Part shown: positions 1 through 8,003 of the stretch, in pieces
Position numbering within the stretch: position 1 is the first letter of the stretch
Layout: each line of letters starts with the position of its first letter
From: Faecalibacterium langellae
GTDB taxonomy: Bacteria > Bacillota > Clostridia > Oscillospirales > Ruminococcaceae
Direction of reading: 5' to 3'
DNA length: 64,000 bases
Assembly: GCF_002549775.1 (NCBI RefSeq)
Contig: NZ_NMTR01000021.1
Coordinates: 496,001-560,000, forward strand
Program-made: the position numbers and the translations under genes
The notes under the pieces: model-generated
What the model was told of the DNA's origin: nothing
The model's input: only the letters and a program-made list of their open reading frames with translations
The model's database searches: none

Positions 1-1173
1 CTGGCGATCATTATTCTGAGCGCAAAATTCTGCGGCCTGGTGGCCCGCAAGTGCAAGGCCCCCCAGGTGGTGGGCGAGATCCTGGCCGGTCTGCTCATCG
101 GCCCGTGCGTGCTCAACCTGGTGCAGACCAATGACTCCATCTCCACCTTTGCCGAGATCGGCGTGGTGCTGCTGATGTTCTCCACCGGCCTTGGCACCAA
201 CCTCAAGGAGCTCATCAAGGCGGGCCCCATCGCCACCCTGATCGCCTGCGTGGGCGTGTTCGTCCCGCTGGTGGGCGGCACCTTATTATACAGCGCCTTC
301 TACGGCTTCTCGGCCGTGGGCAGCCCTGAGTTCTACCGCGCGCTGTTCATCGGCACCATCATGACGGCCACCAGCGTGTCCATCACGGTGGCCACCCTGC
401 AGGAGATGGGCCACCTGAAAAGCTTCCTGGGCACCACCATCGTCAGCGCCGCTGTCATTGATGACGTCATCGGCATCGTGGTGCTCACCTGCGTGCTGGG
501 CGCAAGCTCCGGCACCGGTACGGGTCTGGGCAAGGTGCTGGTCAACACGCTGCTGTTCTTTGCCACCGCTGTGGGCGTGGGCCTTGCGGTGCACTACGGC
601 ATGAAGTGGCTGGACAAGCGCAACCCCCACACCCAGCGCATCACCATCGTCAGCATGGCCTTCTGCTTTGCCATGGCCTACATCGCTGAGGAATACTTCG
701 GCATTGCCGATATTACCGGCGCCTACATTGCCGGCATCGTGCTGTGCACCATGGACGATGCATCCTATGTGGAGCGCCGCGTGGATATCAGCAACTATGT
801 GCTGTTCGCGCCAGTGTTCTTTGCGTCCATCGGCCTCAAGACCGACATCAGCGGCCTGACGCCGGAGATCCTGCTGTTCTGCATCTGCTTCGTCATCGTG
901 GCGCTGATCACCAAGATCATCGGCTGCGGCCTGGCCGCGAAGCTCTGCCGCTTCAACTGGGGCGATTCCCTCAAAGTGGGCGTCGGCATGATGACCCGCG
1001 GCGAGGTGGCGCTGATCGTGGCCCAGAAGGGCCTTGCCATCGGCGTGGTGGATGCGGTGTACTTCACGGCCGTCATCCTGCTGATCGTGGTGTCCAGTGT
1101 GGCGACCCCGCTGGTGCTGAAGGCGCTGTTCACCAAGCACCCGCCCGTGCCGCATCCCAGCCAGGTAAAATAA
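1..1173 (+). CDS. CPA2-family cation/proton antiporter, 5' end outside window
   Basis: Integral membrane exchanger that swaps Na+ or K+ for protons. The frame is open from base 1, so the gene begins upstream; 390 residues are visible. The protein is a series of about ten hydrophobic segments. Features typical of the monovalent cation:proton antiporter-2 family are the early APQVVGEILAGLLIGP stretch, the ATSVSITVATLQEMG segment followed by AAVIDDVIGIVVL (paired acidic residues expected at the ion site), and GMMTRGEVALIVA near the end. The protein stops soon after the last membrane segment, so the KefB-type nucleotide-binding (TrkA-N) tail is absent. It is followed by an ATGATGT-type repeat array and then a terminator. 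Family confident; ion not determined. Confidence 0.88.
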   Translation: MAIIILSAKFCGLVARKCKAPQVVGEILAGLLIGPCVLNLVQTNDSISTFAEIGVVLLMFSTGLGTNLKELIKAGPIATLIACVGVFVPLVGGTLLYSAFYGFSAVGSPEFYRALFIGTIMTATSVSITVATLQEMGHLKSFLGTTIVSAAVIDDVIGIVVLTCVLGASSGTGTGLGKVLVNTLLFFATAVGVGLAVHYGMKWLDKRNPHTQRITIVSMAFCFAMAYIAEEYFGIADITGAYIAGIVLCTMDDASYVERRVDISNYVLFAPVFFASIGLKTDISGLTPEILLFCICFVIVALITKIIGCGLAAKLCRFNWGDSLKVGVGMMTRGEVALIVAQKGLAIGVVDAVYFTAVILLIVVSSVATPLVLKALFTKHPPVPHPSQVK

Positions 1174-1256
1174 ATGATGTTGCTGCGCAAATGATGTGGC
1201 TTACGCCATGATGTCTGCTGCGCAGATGATGTGCACCGCACAGCGGTGCAATGAAA
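1174..1256 (+). repeat. ATGATGT spaced-heptamer array, copy 1
   Basis: The heptamer ATGATGT occurs at 1174, 1191, 1208 and 1226, a spacing of 17, 17 and 18 bases. Each is followed by a small palindrome (TTGCTGCGCAA, GGCTTACGCC, CTGCTGCGCAG, then a longer TGCACCGC...GCGGTGCA). The array starts three bases after the antiporter's stop codon begins and ends at the terminator. Related arrays lie at 1326-1385 (inverted) and 4805-4876. Confidence 0.85.
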
Positions 1257-1291
1257 ACACCCCGGAAGCTTTCGCGTTCCGGGGTGTTTTT
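1257..1291 (+). terminator. Rho-independent terminator, probably bidirectional
   Basis: 11-bp perfect stem (ACACCCCGGAA with TTCCGGGGTGT), 9-base loop, then TTTTT. The complement also ends in a short T run (TTTTCATT), so it could serve both the antiporter and the convergent galU. Confidence 0.9.
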
Positions 1292-1325
1292 CTGCTGTCG
1301 TATCGTCCTTCATGCGCCGCAGCGC

Positions 1326-1385
1326 ACATCATTTTTGCGAAGCAAAACATCATTGCGCCAGCACATCATGCCGAAGGCACATCAT
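1326..1385 (-). repeat. ATGATGT spaced-heptamer array, inverted copy
   Basis: The complement ACATCAT occurs at 1326, 1347, 1363 and 1379 (spacing 21, 16, 16), with short palindromes such as TTTTGCGAAGCAAAA between them. On the minus strand it lies immediately downstream of galU, so it too sits at the 3' end of a gene. Confidence 0.8.
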
Positions 1386-1395
1386 TGCGAAGCAC

Positions 1396-2271
1396 TCACA
1401 GTGTCTTGCAGAACTCTTTCAGGTAGGCGCGGAAGGCCTCGCCGATCTCCGGGTGCTGCAGTGCCAGCTCCACCTGGGCTTCCACCACCTTGAGCTTGTT
1501 GCCCATGTCGTAGTGCTTGCCGGTGAACTCCACCGCCGTCATGCCGCCGCGGGTGCGGGAGTACTCGGCCATGGCGTCGGTCAGCTGGATCTCGCCGCCT
1601 GCGCCGGGCTTGGTGTGGGCGAGGATGTCATAAATTTCCGGGGTCAGCAGCACGCGGCCCAGAATGGAATAGTTGCTGAACTCCTGACCCTTCTTGGGCT
1701 TCTCGATCATGTCATCCACAAAGAAATAGTTGTCGTGGAGGGGGGTGGTCTTCAGGCTGCAGTAGCGGCTCACGTCGGCCCAGGGCACCGCCGAGACACC
1801 GGCCACCGGGCGGCCGAACTCCTCATAAGCGCGGATCAGCTGGGCGCAGACCGGGTCCTCGCCCCAGATCACGTCGTCGCCGTAGATCACCACAAAGGGG
1901 TCGTCACCGGTAAAGGCTTTTGCCATGCTCACCGCGTGGCCCAGGCCCAGGGTCTGGTGCTGGCGCACGAACATGATGTTGGCCAGGTTCGAGATGCCCA
2001 GGCATTCTTCCAGCATCTTCTCCTTGCCGGGGGCGGCCAGCTTTGCTTCCAGCTCGGGGCTGCGGTCAAAGTGGTCTTCAATGATGCTCTGGCTGCGGCT
2101 CAGGATGATGAGGATATCGGTGATGCCGGAGCGCACCGCCTCCTCCACCAGATACTGGATGGCGGGCTTGTCCACGATGGGCAGCATGCCCTTGGGCATG
2201 GCTTTGGTGGCGGGCAGCACACGGGTGCCCAGACCTGCAGCGGGGATAACGGCCTTTGTGACCTTCTTCAT
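1396..2271 (-). CDS. galU: UTP-glucose-1-phosphate uridylyltransferase
   Basis: Cytoplasmic enzyme making UDP-glucose from UTP and glucose-1-phosphate, a precursor for cell-surface glycans and glycolipids. The 291-residue length is normal for bacterial GalU. The N-terminal nucleotide-binding signature AAGLGTRVLPATKAMPKGML is present, followed by VDKPAIQYLVEEA and VIYGDDVIW. The ATG at 2271 is preceded by AGGAG at good spacing. It lies 52 bp downstream of the zinc-finger membrane protein gene with no obvious terminator between, so the two may be co-transcribed. Confident family call. Confidence 0.95.
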   Translation of the reverse strand: MKKVTKAVIPAAGLGTRVLPATKAMPKGMLPIVDKPAIQYLVEEAVRSGITDILIILSRSQSIIEDHFDRSPELEAKLAAPGKEKMLEECLGISNLANIMFVRQHQTLGLGHAVSMAKAFTGDDPFVVIYGDDVIWGEDPVCAQLIRAYEEFGRPVAGVSAVPWADVSRYCSLKTTPLHDNYFFVDDMIEKPKKGQEFSNYSILGRVLLTPEIYDILAHTKPGAGGEIQLTDAMAEYSRTRGGMTAVEFTGKHYDMGNKLKVVEAQVELALQHPEIGEAFRAYLKEFCKTL

Positions 2272-2323
2272 GGTTCAACTCTCCTATTCTTAACAACTCG
2301 CACCGGTGTGCAGCCGGAAAAAC

Positions 2324-3289
2324 TCAGCCGACAAGGCCGGTCAGGGCGCTCAGATTGGGGCCCATCAGCAGGGTGAAGCAGGCACCCAGCACCATCAGCA
2401 GCACAAAGGCCCCCACGACGGCGGCCCAGCTCACGCCGCCCTGTGCGTTCAGCACGGCACGGCGCTGCACCTCGTCCGGGAACTCGCTGCGGATGCGCTT
2501 GATGTGGCTGGCCGCGCTCTTGCGGTAGAGCCACTTGGCGAACAGGGTGCGCACCATCACCAGCACGAAGCTCAGGATGGACATTACCCGGCTGAGGATG
2601 ACCAGCGTCGTGGTGCTCAGCCCGGCAGTCAGCGGGCTGTTGGTCACCCGCATCATGTCCAGCAGGGTGGGCAGCGCCAGCACCAGCTCCGCCGCCAGAA
2701 AGGCGAAGGCGGGCTTCCAGGCCTTGCGGTAGAAAAAGTAGAACGGGCCGAACAGCAGCGCCGAGAAGCTCATGGAGATTTTGGTGTGCTGCAGCTGCAT
2801 CCGGCTGTAATCGTTCAGGTAGGCGGGGGCCGCCTTGCCGATATAATCGCTCCAATCGCTGGACGGGATGCCGTCGATCAGCTCCTCCTGCCCGAAGGCG
2901 GTGCGCACATTCTGATGGGTGGGCTCCGCCACATTCTGGCGGTAGAAGCTGTCGTAGTCAAAGGTCTCGTTCTGCTCGTTCTGGGCAGCCCGGCGGTCGT
3001 TGGGCTCGGCGGCAGATTCCGGCGGCAGGGCGGCCCCGCAGCAGCGGCAGTTCGGCTCACTGCGCAGGGTGCGTTCGCCGCAGCTCGGGCAGGTGCGCAG
3101 CGCGGCGTCCTGGTAGGGGAACTTCCACTCATAGCCCGCGCCGTGGGCGGGGGTGTGGATGCAGCGGCCCAGTTTTTCGTAACAGTCGCGGTGGTAGGGC
3201 GCACCGCAGTCGGGGCAGACGACGATATCGTCTTTGAGGGTGAGCGGCTTTGCGCAGCCCTCACAGGGACAGCCATAATATTTCGGCAT
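2324..3289 (-). CDS. zinc-finger (prokaryotic RING-like) membrane protein with DUF2628-like region
   Basis: 321 residues. The first ~45 residues carry paired cysteines and histidine in the order expected of a prokaryotic RING/treble-clef finger (CEGCAKP, VCPDCGAPYHRDC); a second zinc ribbon follows (CPSCGERTL, CRCCGAAL). After a linker, the C-terminal half has a hydrophobic hairpin with the FGPFYFFYRKAWKPAF motif typical of DUF2628 proteins, then two or three membrane segments. It is probably an inner-membrane protein with cytoplasmic zinc domains; function unknown. The start has AGGAGG upstream, and a TATAAT box is seen at 3321-3326 (complement) with a poor -35. Confidence 0.75.
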   Translation of the reverse strand: MPKYYGCPCEGCAKPLTLKDDIVVCPDCGAPYHRDCYEKLGRCIHTPAHGAGYEWKFPYQDAALRTCPSCGERTLRSEPNCRCCGAALPPESAAEPNDRRAAQNEQNETFDYDSFYRQNVAEPTHQNVRTAFGQEELIDGIPSSDWSDYIGKAAPAYLNDYSRMQLQHTKISMSFSALLFGPFYFFYRKAWKPAFAFLAAELVLALPTLLDMMRVTNSPLTAGLSTTTLVILSRVMSILSFVLVMVRTLFAKWLYRKSAASHIKRIRSEFPDEVQRRAVLNAQGGVSWAAVVGAFVLLMVLGACFTLLMGPNLSALTGLVG

Positions 3290-3392
3290 GGTATCCTCCT
3301 GTTTTTTGGTTCATACTGGTATTATACTCCCCCAGAAAAGAAAAGAAAAGGTGAAAATCTTCAAAATTCCAGCAGGATAATAGTTTTACCTC

Positions 3393-3421
3393 TTTACTTT
3401 AACACGGATTGTAGGTATACT
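3393..3421 (+). promoter_or_regulatory. sigma-A-type promoter for prfB
   Basis: TTTACT (3393-3398), 17-base spacer, TATACT (3416-3421). Transcription would start about 250 nt before the prfB start codon. Confidence 0.65.
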
Positions 3422-3453
3422 AATGAAGTATCTGTGTATAAATTGTATCTTTT

Positions 3454-3617
3454 GGAGGACTCTCCCTCGGTGCAGGGAACGCATTCATGCGTTCCGTCTG
3501 CTCCCCGGCAGATGCTGTGTGCCCTGCGGAACGGATTGATCCGTTCCCTACTGGAGGACTCTCCCTCGGTGCAGGGAACGCATTCATGCGTTCCGTCTGC
3601 TGCCTGGCAGAGCGCAA
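3454..3617 (+). repeat. tandem hairpin element (family also at 28.1-28.3 kb), 99-bp period
   Basis: A 99-bp unit starting GGAGGACTCTCCCTCGG (3454) is repeated at 3553; the second copy is cut short near 3617. Each holds GGAACGCATTCATGCGTTCC, a perfect hairpin; the full copy also has GGAACGGATTGATCCGTTCC. The outer ends AGGGAACG and CGTTCCCT are complementary. Related to the 84-bp elements at 28105-28188 and 28251-28334. Confidence 0.85.
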
Positions 3618-3677
3618 GGGGGCATTTTCCCGGCCAAAAGACTTTACCTTATTACCATTGCGAGAGGAACAAAGAGA

Positions 3678-4799
3678 ATGATCACGATTGACGAACTGAA
3701 GGTGCAGCTTGCAGACTACGGCAAGGCGGTCAAGGATCTGGAGGAAGCTCTGGCCATCGACGCTTCCCGCAAGCGCGTGCAGGAGCTGGAGCACACCATG
3801 AGCCGCCCCGGCTTCTACGACGATGCCGACCTGAGCAAAAAGGTCTTTGACGAAGTGGGCGACCTGAAGGGCAAGCTGAGCCGCTTTGAAAAGCTGCAGG
3901 GTCTGTACGACGACGCCGAGACCATGCTGGAAATGCTGGACGAGGAATACGACCCCGCCATGATCCCCGAAGCCGAAGAATCCGTGAACGCGGTGGGCAA
4001 GGCGGTGGACGAGCTGCAGCTGATGACCATGCTGAACGGCGAATATGACCACAGCAACGCCATCCTCACCTTCCACGCCGGTACCGGCGGCACCGAGGCA
4101 CAGGACTGGGCCGAGATGCTGTACCGCATGTACAACAAGTGGGCCGCTGCCCACGGCATGACCGTGGAAGTGCTGGATTACCAGGACGGCGACGAGGCCG
4201 GTATGAAAAGCGCTTCCATGATGGTGAAGGGTGCCAACGCCTACGGCCTGCTCAAGAGCGAGAACGGCGTGCACCGCCTGGTGCGTGTTTCTCCCTTTGA
4301 CGCCAACGCCCGCCGCCAGACCAGCTTTGCTTCGCTGGAAGTCATGCCCGAGCTGGACAACACCATTCAGGTGGACATCCGCCCCGAGGACATCGAGATG
4401 CAGGTGTACCGCTCCTCCGGTGCAGGCGGCCAGCACATCAACAAGACTTCTTCCGCTGTGCGTCTGATCCACAAGCCCACCGGCATCGTGGTCAACTGTC
4501 AGACCCAGCGCAGCCAGTTCCAGAACCGCGACTACGCCATGGAAATGCTGAAGGCAAAGCTCTATCAGATCGCAAAGCAGCAGCACATGGACAAGATCGA
4601 CGACATCAAGGGCGTGCAGAACGAGATCGCCTGGGGCCACCAGATCCGCAGCTATGTGTTCATGCCCTACACCATGGTCAAGGACCACCGCACCAACTAC
4701 GAGACCGGCAACGTGGATGCCGTGATGGACGGCGATCTGGACGGTTTCATCTTTGCCTACCTCAAGGCCGCCAGCCGCGGGGAACTGCAGGACACCTGA
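3678..4799 (+). CDS. prfB: peptide chain release factor 2
   Basis: Recognises UGA and UAA stop codons and triggers peptide release on the ribosome. 373 residues, normal for RF2. The anticodon-like SPF motif is present (RVSPFDANARRQTSF), which separates RF2 from RF1, and the catalytic GGQ loop is SGAGGQHINKTSS. The N-terminal segment EEALAIDASRKR aligns with the E. coli RGYL-stop-DYDAKKER region, but the frame runs straight through, so there is no programmed +1 frameshift. The ATG at 3678 has AGAGGA upstream. Transcribed from a promoter about 250 nt upstream. Followed by an ATGATGT array and a terminator. Confidence 0.95.
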   Translation: MITIDELKVQLADYGKAVKDLEEALAIDASRKRVQELEHTMSRPGFYDDADLSKKVFDEVGDLKGKLSRFEKLQGLYDDAETMLEMLDEEYDPAMIPEAEESVNAVGKAVDELQLMTMLNGEYDHSNAILTFHAGTGGTEAQDWAEMLYRMYNKWAAAHGMTVEVLDYQDGDEAGMKSASMMVKGANAYGLLKSENGVHRLVRVSPFDANARRQTSFASLEVMPELDNTIQVDIRPEDIEMQVYRSSGAGGQHINKTSSAVRLIHKPTGIVVNCQTQRSQFQNRDYAMEMLKAKLYQIAKQQHMDKIDDIKGVQNEIAWGHQIRSYVFMPYTMVKDHRTNYETGNVDAVMDGDLDGFIFAYLKAASRGELQDT

Positions 4800-4804
4800 T
4801 AAAA

Positions 4805-4876
4805 ATGATGTGCTTGTGGCATGATGTGCGTGCGCAATGATGTTTGCTTTGCAAAATGATGTGCGCTGCGGCGCAT
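4805..4876 (+). repeat. ATGATGT spaced-heptamer array, copy 3
   Basis: ATGATGT at 4805, 4821, 4837 and 4856 (spacing 16, 16, 19), interleaved with imperfect palindromes such as TTTGCTTTGCAAA and TGCGCTGCGGCGCA. It begins just after the prfB stop codon and ends before the terminator, the same placement as at 1174-1256. Confidence 0.85.
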
Positions 4877-4894
4877 GAAAGAAGAAACTTTAAG

Positions 4895-4921
4895 GCTCTC
4901 CCGTAAGGGGGAGCTTTTTTA
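4895..4921 (+). terminator. terminator of prfB
   Basis: 8-bp stem (GCTCTCCC with GGGGGAGC, one G-T pair), GTAA loop, then a run of T. It reaches the stop codon of the convergent DnaD-like gene. Confidence 0.88.
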
Positions 4922-5716
4922 TTGCCTTTTTGTCAGCGGTCTTCGGCGAAAGGCCGCGTTTTGCAGCCAGTCGCTGCCGCTGGGTGTTTCGCGGTCTACA
5001 CGGGTGCCTTTGGCCCGGCTCCCGCCGATGGGTGCGCGCCGCTGATAGTCCTGCGCGGTCTGGCATCCCAGCCCGGCGGCATCTTCCAGAGCCTTGCGCA
5101 CATAGGCCCAGCTGTGCCCGCCAAGGTCGCCGCACTTGTGCAGCACGGCCGCCGTCACCTCATCCCCCAGACGGTCGGCATATTGAGCCAGCTCCGTTTT
5201 GCATCGGGGCGCAAGCTGACCGATATTTGCTTCGTATTCCTCAAAAACAAGAGCGTGCTCGCTCGTCGTCGTCGTTTCTTCGGAAGATGATGATGGTATT
5301 TCTGGTTCTGATGGTATTGATGGTAGAGTTGTTGCTGCCAGACTGGTATCAGCCGGTTGTTTGCCGGTTGCCTGCCTGTTATCCAGCCTGTTGAGCCCGG
5401 TGATCAAATTGTAATTTTCTAACGTGATCAGGCTGTATTTTGGCCCTGTTTTGACGGTTATGTAACCGGTTGTCTGCAAGTGTTTCAGGGCACTGCGGAC
5501 CTGCATGGTGGACAAATTGAGCTGTGCGGCAAGGTGCGGCTGGCTCGTCACCAGCTGTCCGGGCTGGATGGTGATGCCCTGCCACTGCTTGCGGCTCCAA
5601 TTTGCCGTGAGCAGAAGATGAAAATACAGCCGGGCGGTGTTGGGCTCGGTGTACCATTCCCAGTCGGTCAGGCCGCGCGGGAACGCCACGAACCCGCGGG
5701 AAAGTTCAATGTCCAA
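4919..5716 (-). CDS. DnaD-like replication/primosome protein
   Basis: 265 residues from a TTG start at 5716. I chose this because AGGAGG lies 8 bases upstream of it, whereas the open frame further upstream (to 5962) is low in plausibility and crosses a terminator hairpin. Residues ~5-110 look like the winged-helix domain of DnaD/phage replication-initiation proteins (TEPNTARLYFHLLLTAN, LAAQLNLSTMQVRSALKHL, TGYITVKTG). A Ser/Thr-rich linker follows, then a DnaD C-terminal helical domain (LGDEVTAAVLHKCGDLG, SWAYVRKALEDA). Known members bind DNA and help load the replicative helicase, and many are phage-derived; no phage genes surround this one. The last residues overlap the prfB terminator. Confidence 0.7.
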   Translation of the reverse strand: MDIELSRGFVAFPRGLTDWEWYTEPNTARLYFHLLLTANWSRKQWQGITIQPGQLVTSQPHLAAQLNLSTMQVRSALKHLQTTGYITVKTGPKYSLITLENYNLITGLNRLDNRQATGKQPADTSLAATTLPSIPSEPEIPSSSSEETTTTSEHALVFEEYEANIGQLAPRCKTELAQYADRLGDEVTAAVLHKCGDLGGHSWAYVRKALEDAAGLGCQTAQDYQRRAPIGGSRAKGTRVDRETPSGSDWLQNAAFRRRPLTKRQ

Positions 5717-6018
5717 GCGCGGTTCCTCCTTTTTGGCAGAGATTTTTCGTTCGAAAACAGCATAGCGCCAAAAGCGGCGGGAGGAAAGGGCGTACTTTTT
5801 ATCTGCACTTTTCAGTGGATGACCGTGCGCCGGAAAATGAGAAACAAAAAAGCACCTGCCTGCGAAAACAAAACGCAGACAGGTGTTTTTGTTTGTGATT
5901 CTGACTTGAATGCAAAAGAAACTGCAAACGAAGGAATGCGCGAAAACAGGGCAAAAAATCAAAGAAAAGAAGCAAAGATACAGAGCTTTGCGCTCTGCTG
6001 CACAGCGCCCCTTTTGTT
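5717..6018. other. 302-bp intergenic region with a bidirectional terminator
   Basis: Between two minus-strand transcription units. Holds the hairpin terminator at 5848-5890 and the leader of the DnaD-like gene. No convincing coding sequence: frames crossing it depend on reading through the hairpin. Confidence 0.6.
5848..5890 (-). terminator. bidirectional terminator below the DUF1836-DUF1653 pair
   Basis: 12-bp stem with one mismatch (CACCTGCCTGCG with CGCAGACAGGTG), A-rich loop, T run on both strands (TTTTTGTTTG on plus; GCTTTTTTGTTTC on minus). It separates the DUF1653 gene from the DnaD-like gene. Confidence 0.85.
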
Positions 6019-6267
6019 TCAGTGCCCCGCAGCGCTTTCGATCTCCTGCAACTCAAAGCGATATTCCTGCGGTGCATCGGGATATTTTGCCTTATCCACT
6101 TTGCTCAGGAACATTTCCAGCGGGCGCAGCCAGAGCCCGCCGTCGCCGTAAAGCTTGCGGTAGATGACGAACGGCTTCCCGGTCTCGGAGTCGTTGGCGA
6201 CGCCCTCCACAAGATAATAGTCGCCCTTGAAGTGGCGGTAAACACGCCCGATCCTGATCTCACGCAC
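6019..6267 (-). CDS. DUF1653 domain protein
   Basis: 82 residues from a GTG start at 6267, chosen because AAGGAGG lies 8 bases upstream. Nearly the whole protein is the DUF1653 fold: RVYRHFKGDYYLVEGVA at the start, then VIYRKLYGDGGLWLRPLEMFL. Members are small soluble proteins of unknown function, sometimes fused to other domains. The ribosome binding site overlaps the end of the upstream DUF1836 gene, so the two are co-transcribed and probably translationally coupled. Followed by a terminator. Confidence 0.8.
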   Translation of the reverse strand: MREIRIGRVYRHFKGDYYLVEGVANDSETGKPFVIYRKLYGDGGLWLRPLEMFLSKVDKAKYPDAPQEYRFELQEIESAAGH

Positions 6268-6283
6268 GAACGATTCCTCCTTC

Positions 6284-6829
6284 TTACACAAGGTCCGGCA
6301 GGATATCTGCCCAGAGATTTTCCTCCTGGCGCAGCGCATCGAAGCAGCAGTCCAGGTACATTTTGTTGGCGGCGGCCAGGATGGTGCTGCGCAGCAGCAT
6401 CCGTTCGTCGTTCACATCGGTTGGCAGGGGGGCGGCCTTTTGGTAGCCGAACACCACCGGAAGGCAGGCTTCCAGCTCGTTGCAGAAGGTATCGTAGGCC
6501 TCCCCGGCGGAATAGTGCTCCCGCTGCATTTTGAACAGGATGTCGATGTTTTCCATCGAGAGCACCGTCTTGGAGACCGCGATGTAGAGCAGGGAAGCCA
6601 GCTGCTCCCGGCTGTACTTTTTGCGCACCGGGTGCGGCAGGATGCCCTTTTTGACGTAGTTGCTCACCATGGAGGGGGTGAGCTCCACGCCGCAGAAGGT
6701 GCGGAAGTAGCCGTTGACGTACTGCACGGTCTGGTCCAGATACAGCCCCACCTGCGGGAGATCGGCGTACCGGGGCAGGGCAAACCCGGCGGCGCAGGCC
6801 GCAACGCGGCGTTTGGTTTCAGCGTTCAT
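6284..6829 (-). CDS. DUF1836 domain protein, putative DNA-binding regulator
   Basis: 181 residues. The core matches the DUF1836 family of Firmicutes: GVELTPSMVSNYVKKGIL followed by HPVRKKYSREQLASLLYI, which reads as a MerR-like helix-turn-helix and recognition helix. The remainder is helical. This suggests a transcription regulator but the target is unknown. First gene of a two-gene unit with DUF1653; divergent from degV. Confidence 0.75.
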   Translation of the reverse strand: MNAETKRRVAACAAGFALPRYADLPQVGLYLDQTVQYVNGYFRTFCGVELTPSMVSNYVKKGILPHPVRKKYSREQLASLLYIAVSKTVLSMENIDILFKMQREHYSAGEAYDTFCNELEACLPVVFGYQKAAPLPTDVNDERMLLRSTILAAANKMYLDCCFDALRQEENLWADILPDLV

Positions 6830-6971
6830 ACAGCATTCCGATAGCTCGTCCGGCGGCAGGCATGGCCCGCAGCCGAGGGAAAATGGTCGGTTTCATGGGT
6901 CCCAGTATAATGCATTTTGCCGCGCAGGTCAACGGGTCAAGAAAAACTTTTTAAAGATTTTATGAAACTGC

Positions 6972-7000
6972 TTGACAGGTTTTTGAAAAACTGATAAGAT
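6972..7000 (+). promoter_or_regulatory. strong sigma-A promoter for degV
   Basis: TTGACA (6972-6977), 17-base spacer, TAAGAT (6995-7000): near-consensus. The leader to the start codon is about 100 nt. Confidence 0.85.
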
Positions 7001-7106
7001 GTTTGCAGTAAACGGAACAAACCAGAGCGGCAGTGCGCGCCGGGCAGGGGATCCCCTGCAGCGGCCGACGCCTGCCAGACAAAAATAGATGCGGGAGCGT
7101 GCTTTT

Positions 7107-7943
7107 ATGAAAACCAAGATCGTTGTGGATTCCTCATCCAATTTGTATGAGCTGCCGGGAGCGGAGTTTGCCTGTGTGCCGCTGAAGATCGTCACCGACG
7201 AGCAGGAATATCTGGACGACGGCCATCTGGACGCTGTGGGCATGGCCCAGACTCTGCGCAGCTACAAGGGCAAGACCACCACGTCCTGCCCCAACGTGGC
7301 CGACTGGCTGGCCGCCTACGAGGGCGCGGAGCAGGTGTTCGCCGTCACCATCACCGGCACGTTGTCCGGCAGCTACAACGCCGCCCTGCTGGCGGCCGAG
7401 GAGTACAAGGCCGACCACCCGGAAGCCCGGGTCTTTGTGCTGGACAGCCTGTCCGCCGGGCCGGAGTGCCGCCTGCTGGCCGAACGGCTGCAGCAGCTGG
7501 TGGAAAGCGGCATGGACTTCGACGCCGTCTGCGAGGAAATTCTGGCTTACAAAAAGCACACCCACCTGCTGTTCTCGCTGGAATCGCTGGCAAACCTGGC
7601 CCGCAACGGCCGCGTGAAGCCTGCCGTTGCCGCCGTGGCGCGGATGCTGGGCATCCGGGTCATCGGCCGGGCAAGCGAGAGCGGCGAGCTGGAAGTGCTG
7701 TGCAAGACCCGCGGCGAGCACGGCGCACTGGAGCGCATCGTGCTGGAAATGAAGGCCGGCGGCTTCACGAATGGCAAAGTGCACATCGCCCACTGCGGCA
7801 ACCCGGAAGCCGCCAAGCGCCTGAAGCTGATGCTGCATGCGGTGTTCGAGGGCGCGCAGGTGGACGTGAGCGAATGCGGCGGCCTGTGCAGCTACTACGC
7901 CGAGCTGGGCGGCCTGATGGTGGGCTATGAGGAAAACCAATAA
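7107..7943 (+). CDS. DegV family fatty-acid-binding protein
   Basis: 278 residues. DegV/FakB proteins bind a fatty acid in a deep pocket; in Staphylococcus FakB presents it to FakA kinase for phosphorylation and use in phospholipid synthesis. Signatures: KIVVDSSSNL at the start, TTTSCPNVADWL, VTITGTLSGSYNAA (binding loop), VLDSLSAGPECRLL, and HLLFSLESLANLARNGRVK with the usual conserved N-G-R. The ATG at 7107 follows GGGAG at good spacing; an in-frame ATG at 7089 is less well placed. The gene ends in a strong terminator and the next gene is cardiolipin synthase, which fits a membrane-lipid role but is a separate unit. Confidence 0.9.
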   Translation: MKTKIVVDSSSNLYELPGAEFACVPLKIVTDEQEYLDDGHLDAVGMAQTLRSYKGKTTTSCPNVADWLAAYEGAEQVFAVTITGTLSGSYNAALLAAEEYKADHPEARVFVLDSLSAGPECRLLAERLQQLVESGMDFDAVCEEILAYKKHTHLLFSLESLANLARNGRVKPAVAAVARMLGIRVIGRASESGELEVLCKTRGEHGALERIVLEMKAGGFTNGKVHIAHCGNPEAAKRLKLMLHAVFEGAQVDVSECGGLCSYYAELGGLMVGYEENQ

Positions 7944-7956
7944 CACCAATAACGGA

Positions 7957-7995
7957 ACCGAAGCGGAGCAGCCTGGCTGCTCCGCTTTGGTTTTA
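7957..7995 (+). terminator. terminator of degV
   Basis: 15-bp stem built on CCGAAGCGGAGCAG and CTGCTCCGCTTTGG with a 5-base loop, followed by TTTT. Confidence 0.9.
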
Positions 7996-8003
7996 TCGTG
8001 TCC

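Larger units (their letters stand above)
3290..3677. other. 388-bp intergenic region: divergent promoters and hairpin repeats
   Basis: Between the divergent zinc-finger gene and prfB. It contains the prfB promoter (3393-3421), a probable minus-strand -10 box (3321-3326), and one and a half tandem copies of the hairpin element described separately. The prfB leader is therefore about 250 nt long and highly structured. Confidence 0.75.

Noticed and set aside
286-1155. Long minus-strand frame opposite the antiporter, and similar long frames opposite pcrA, recD2, gltB, copA, hcp and cas genes
   Set aside because: His/Ala/Gly/Arg-rich, low-complexity translations produced by GC-rich codon bias of the real gene on the other strand; no ribosome sites and no family motifs.
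5717-5962. N-terminal extension of the DnaD-like gene
   Set aside because: Crosses a bidirectional terminator, is rich in Cys/Phe without family match, and the TTG at 5716 has an ideal AGGAGG.
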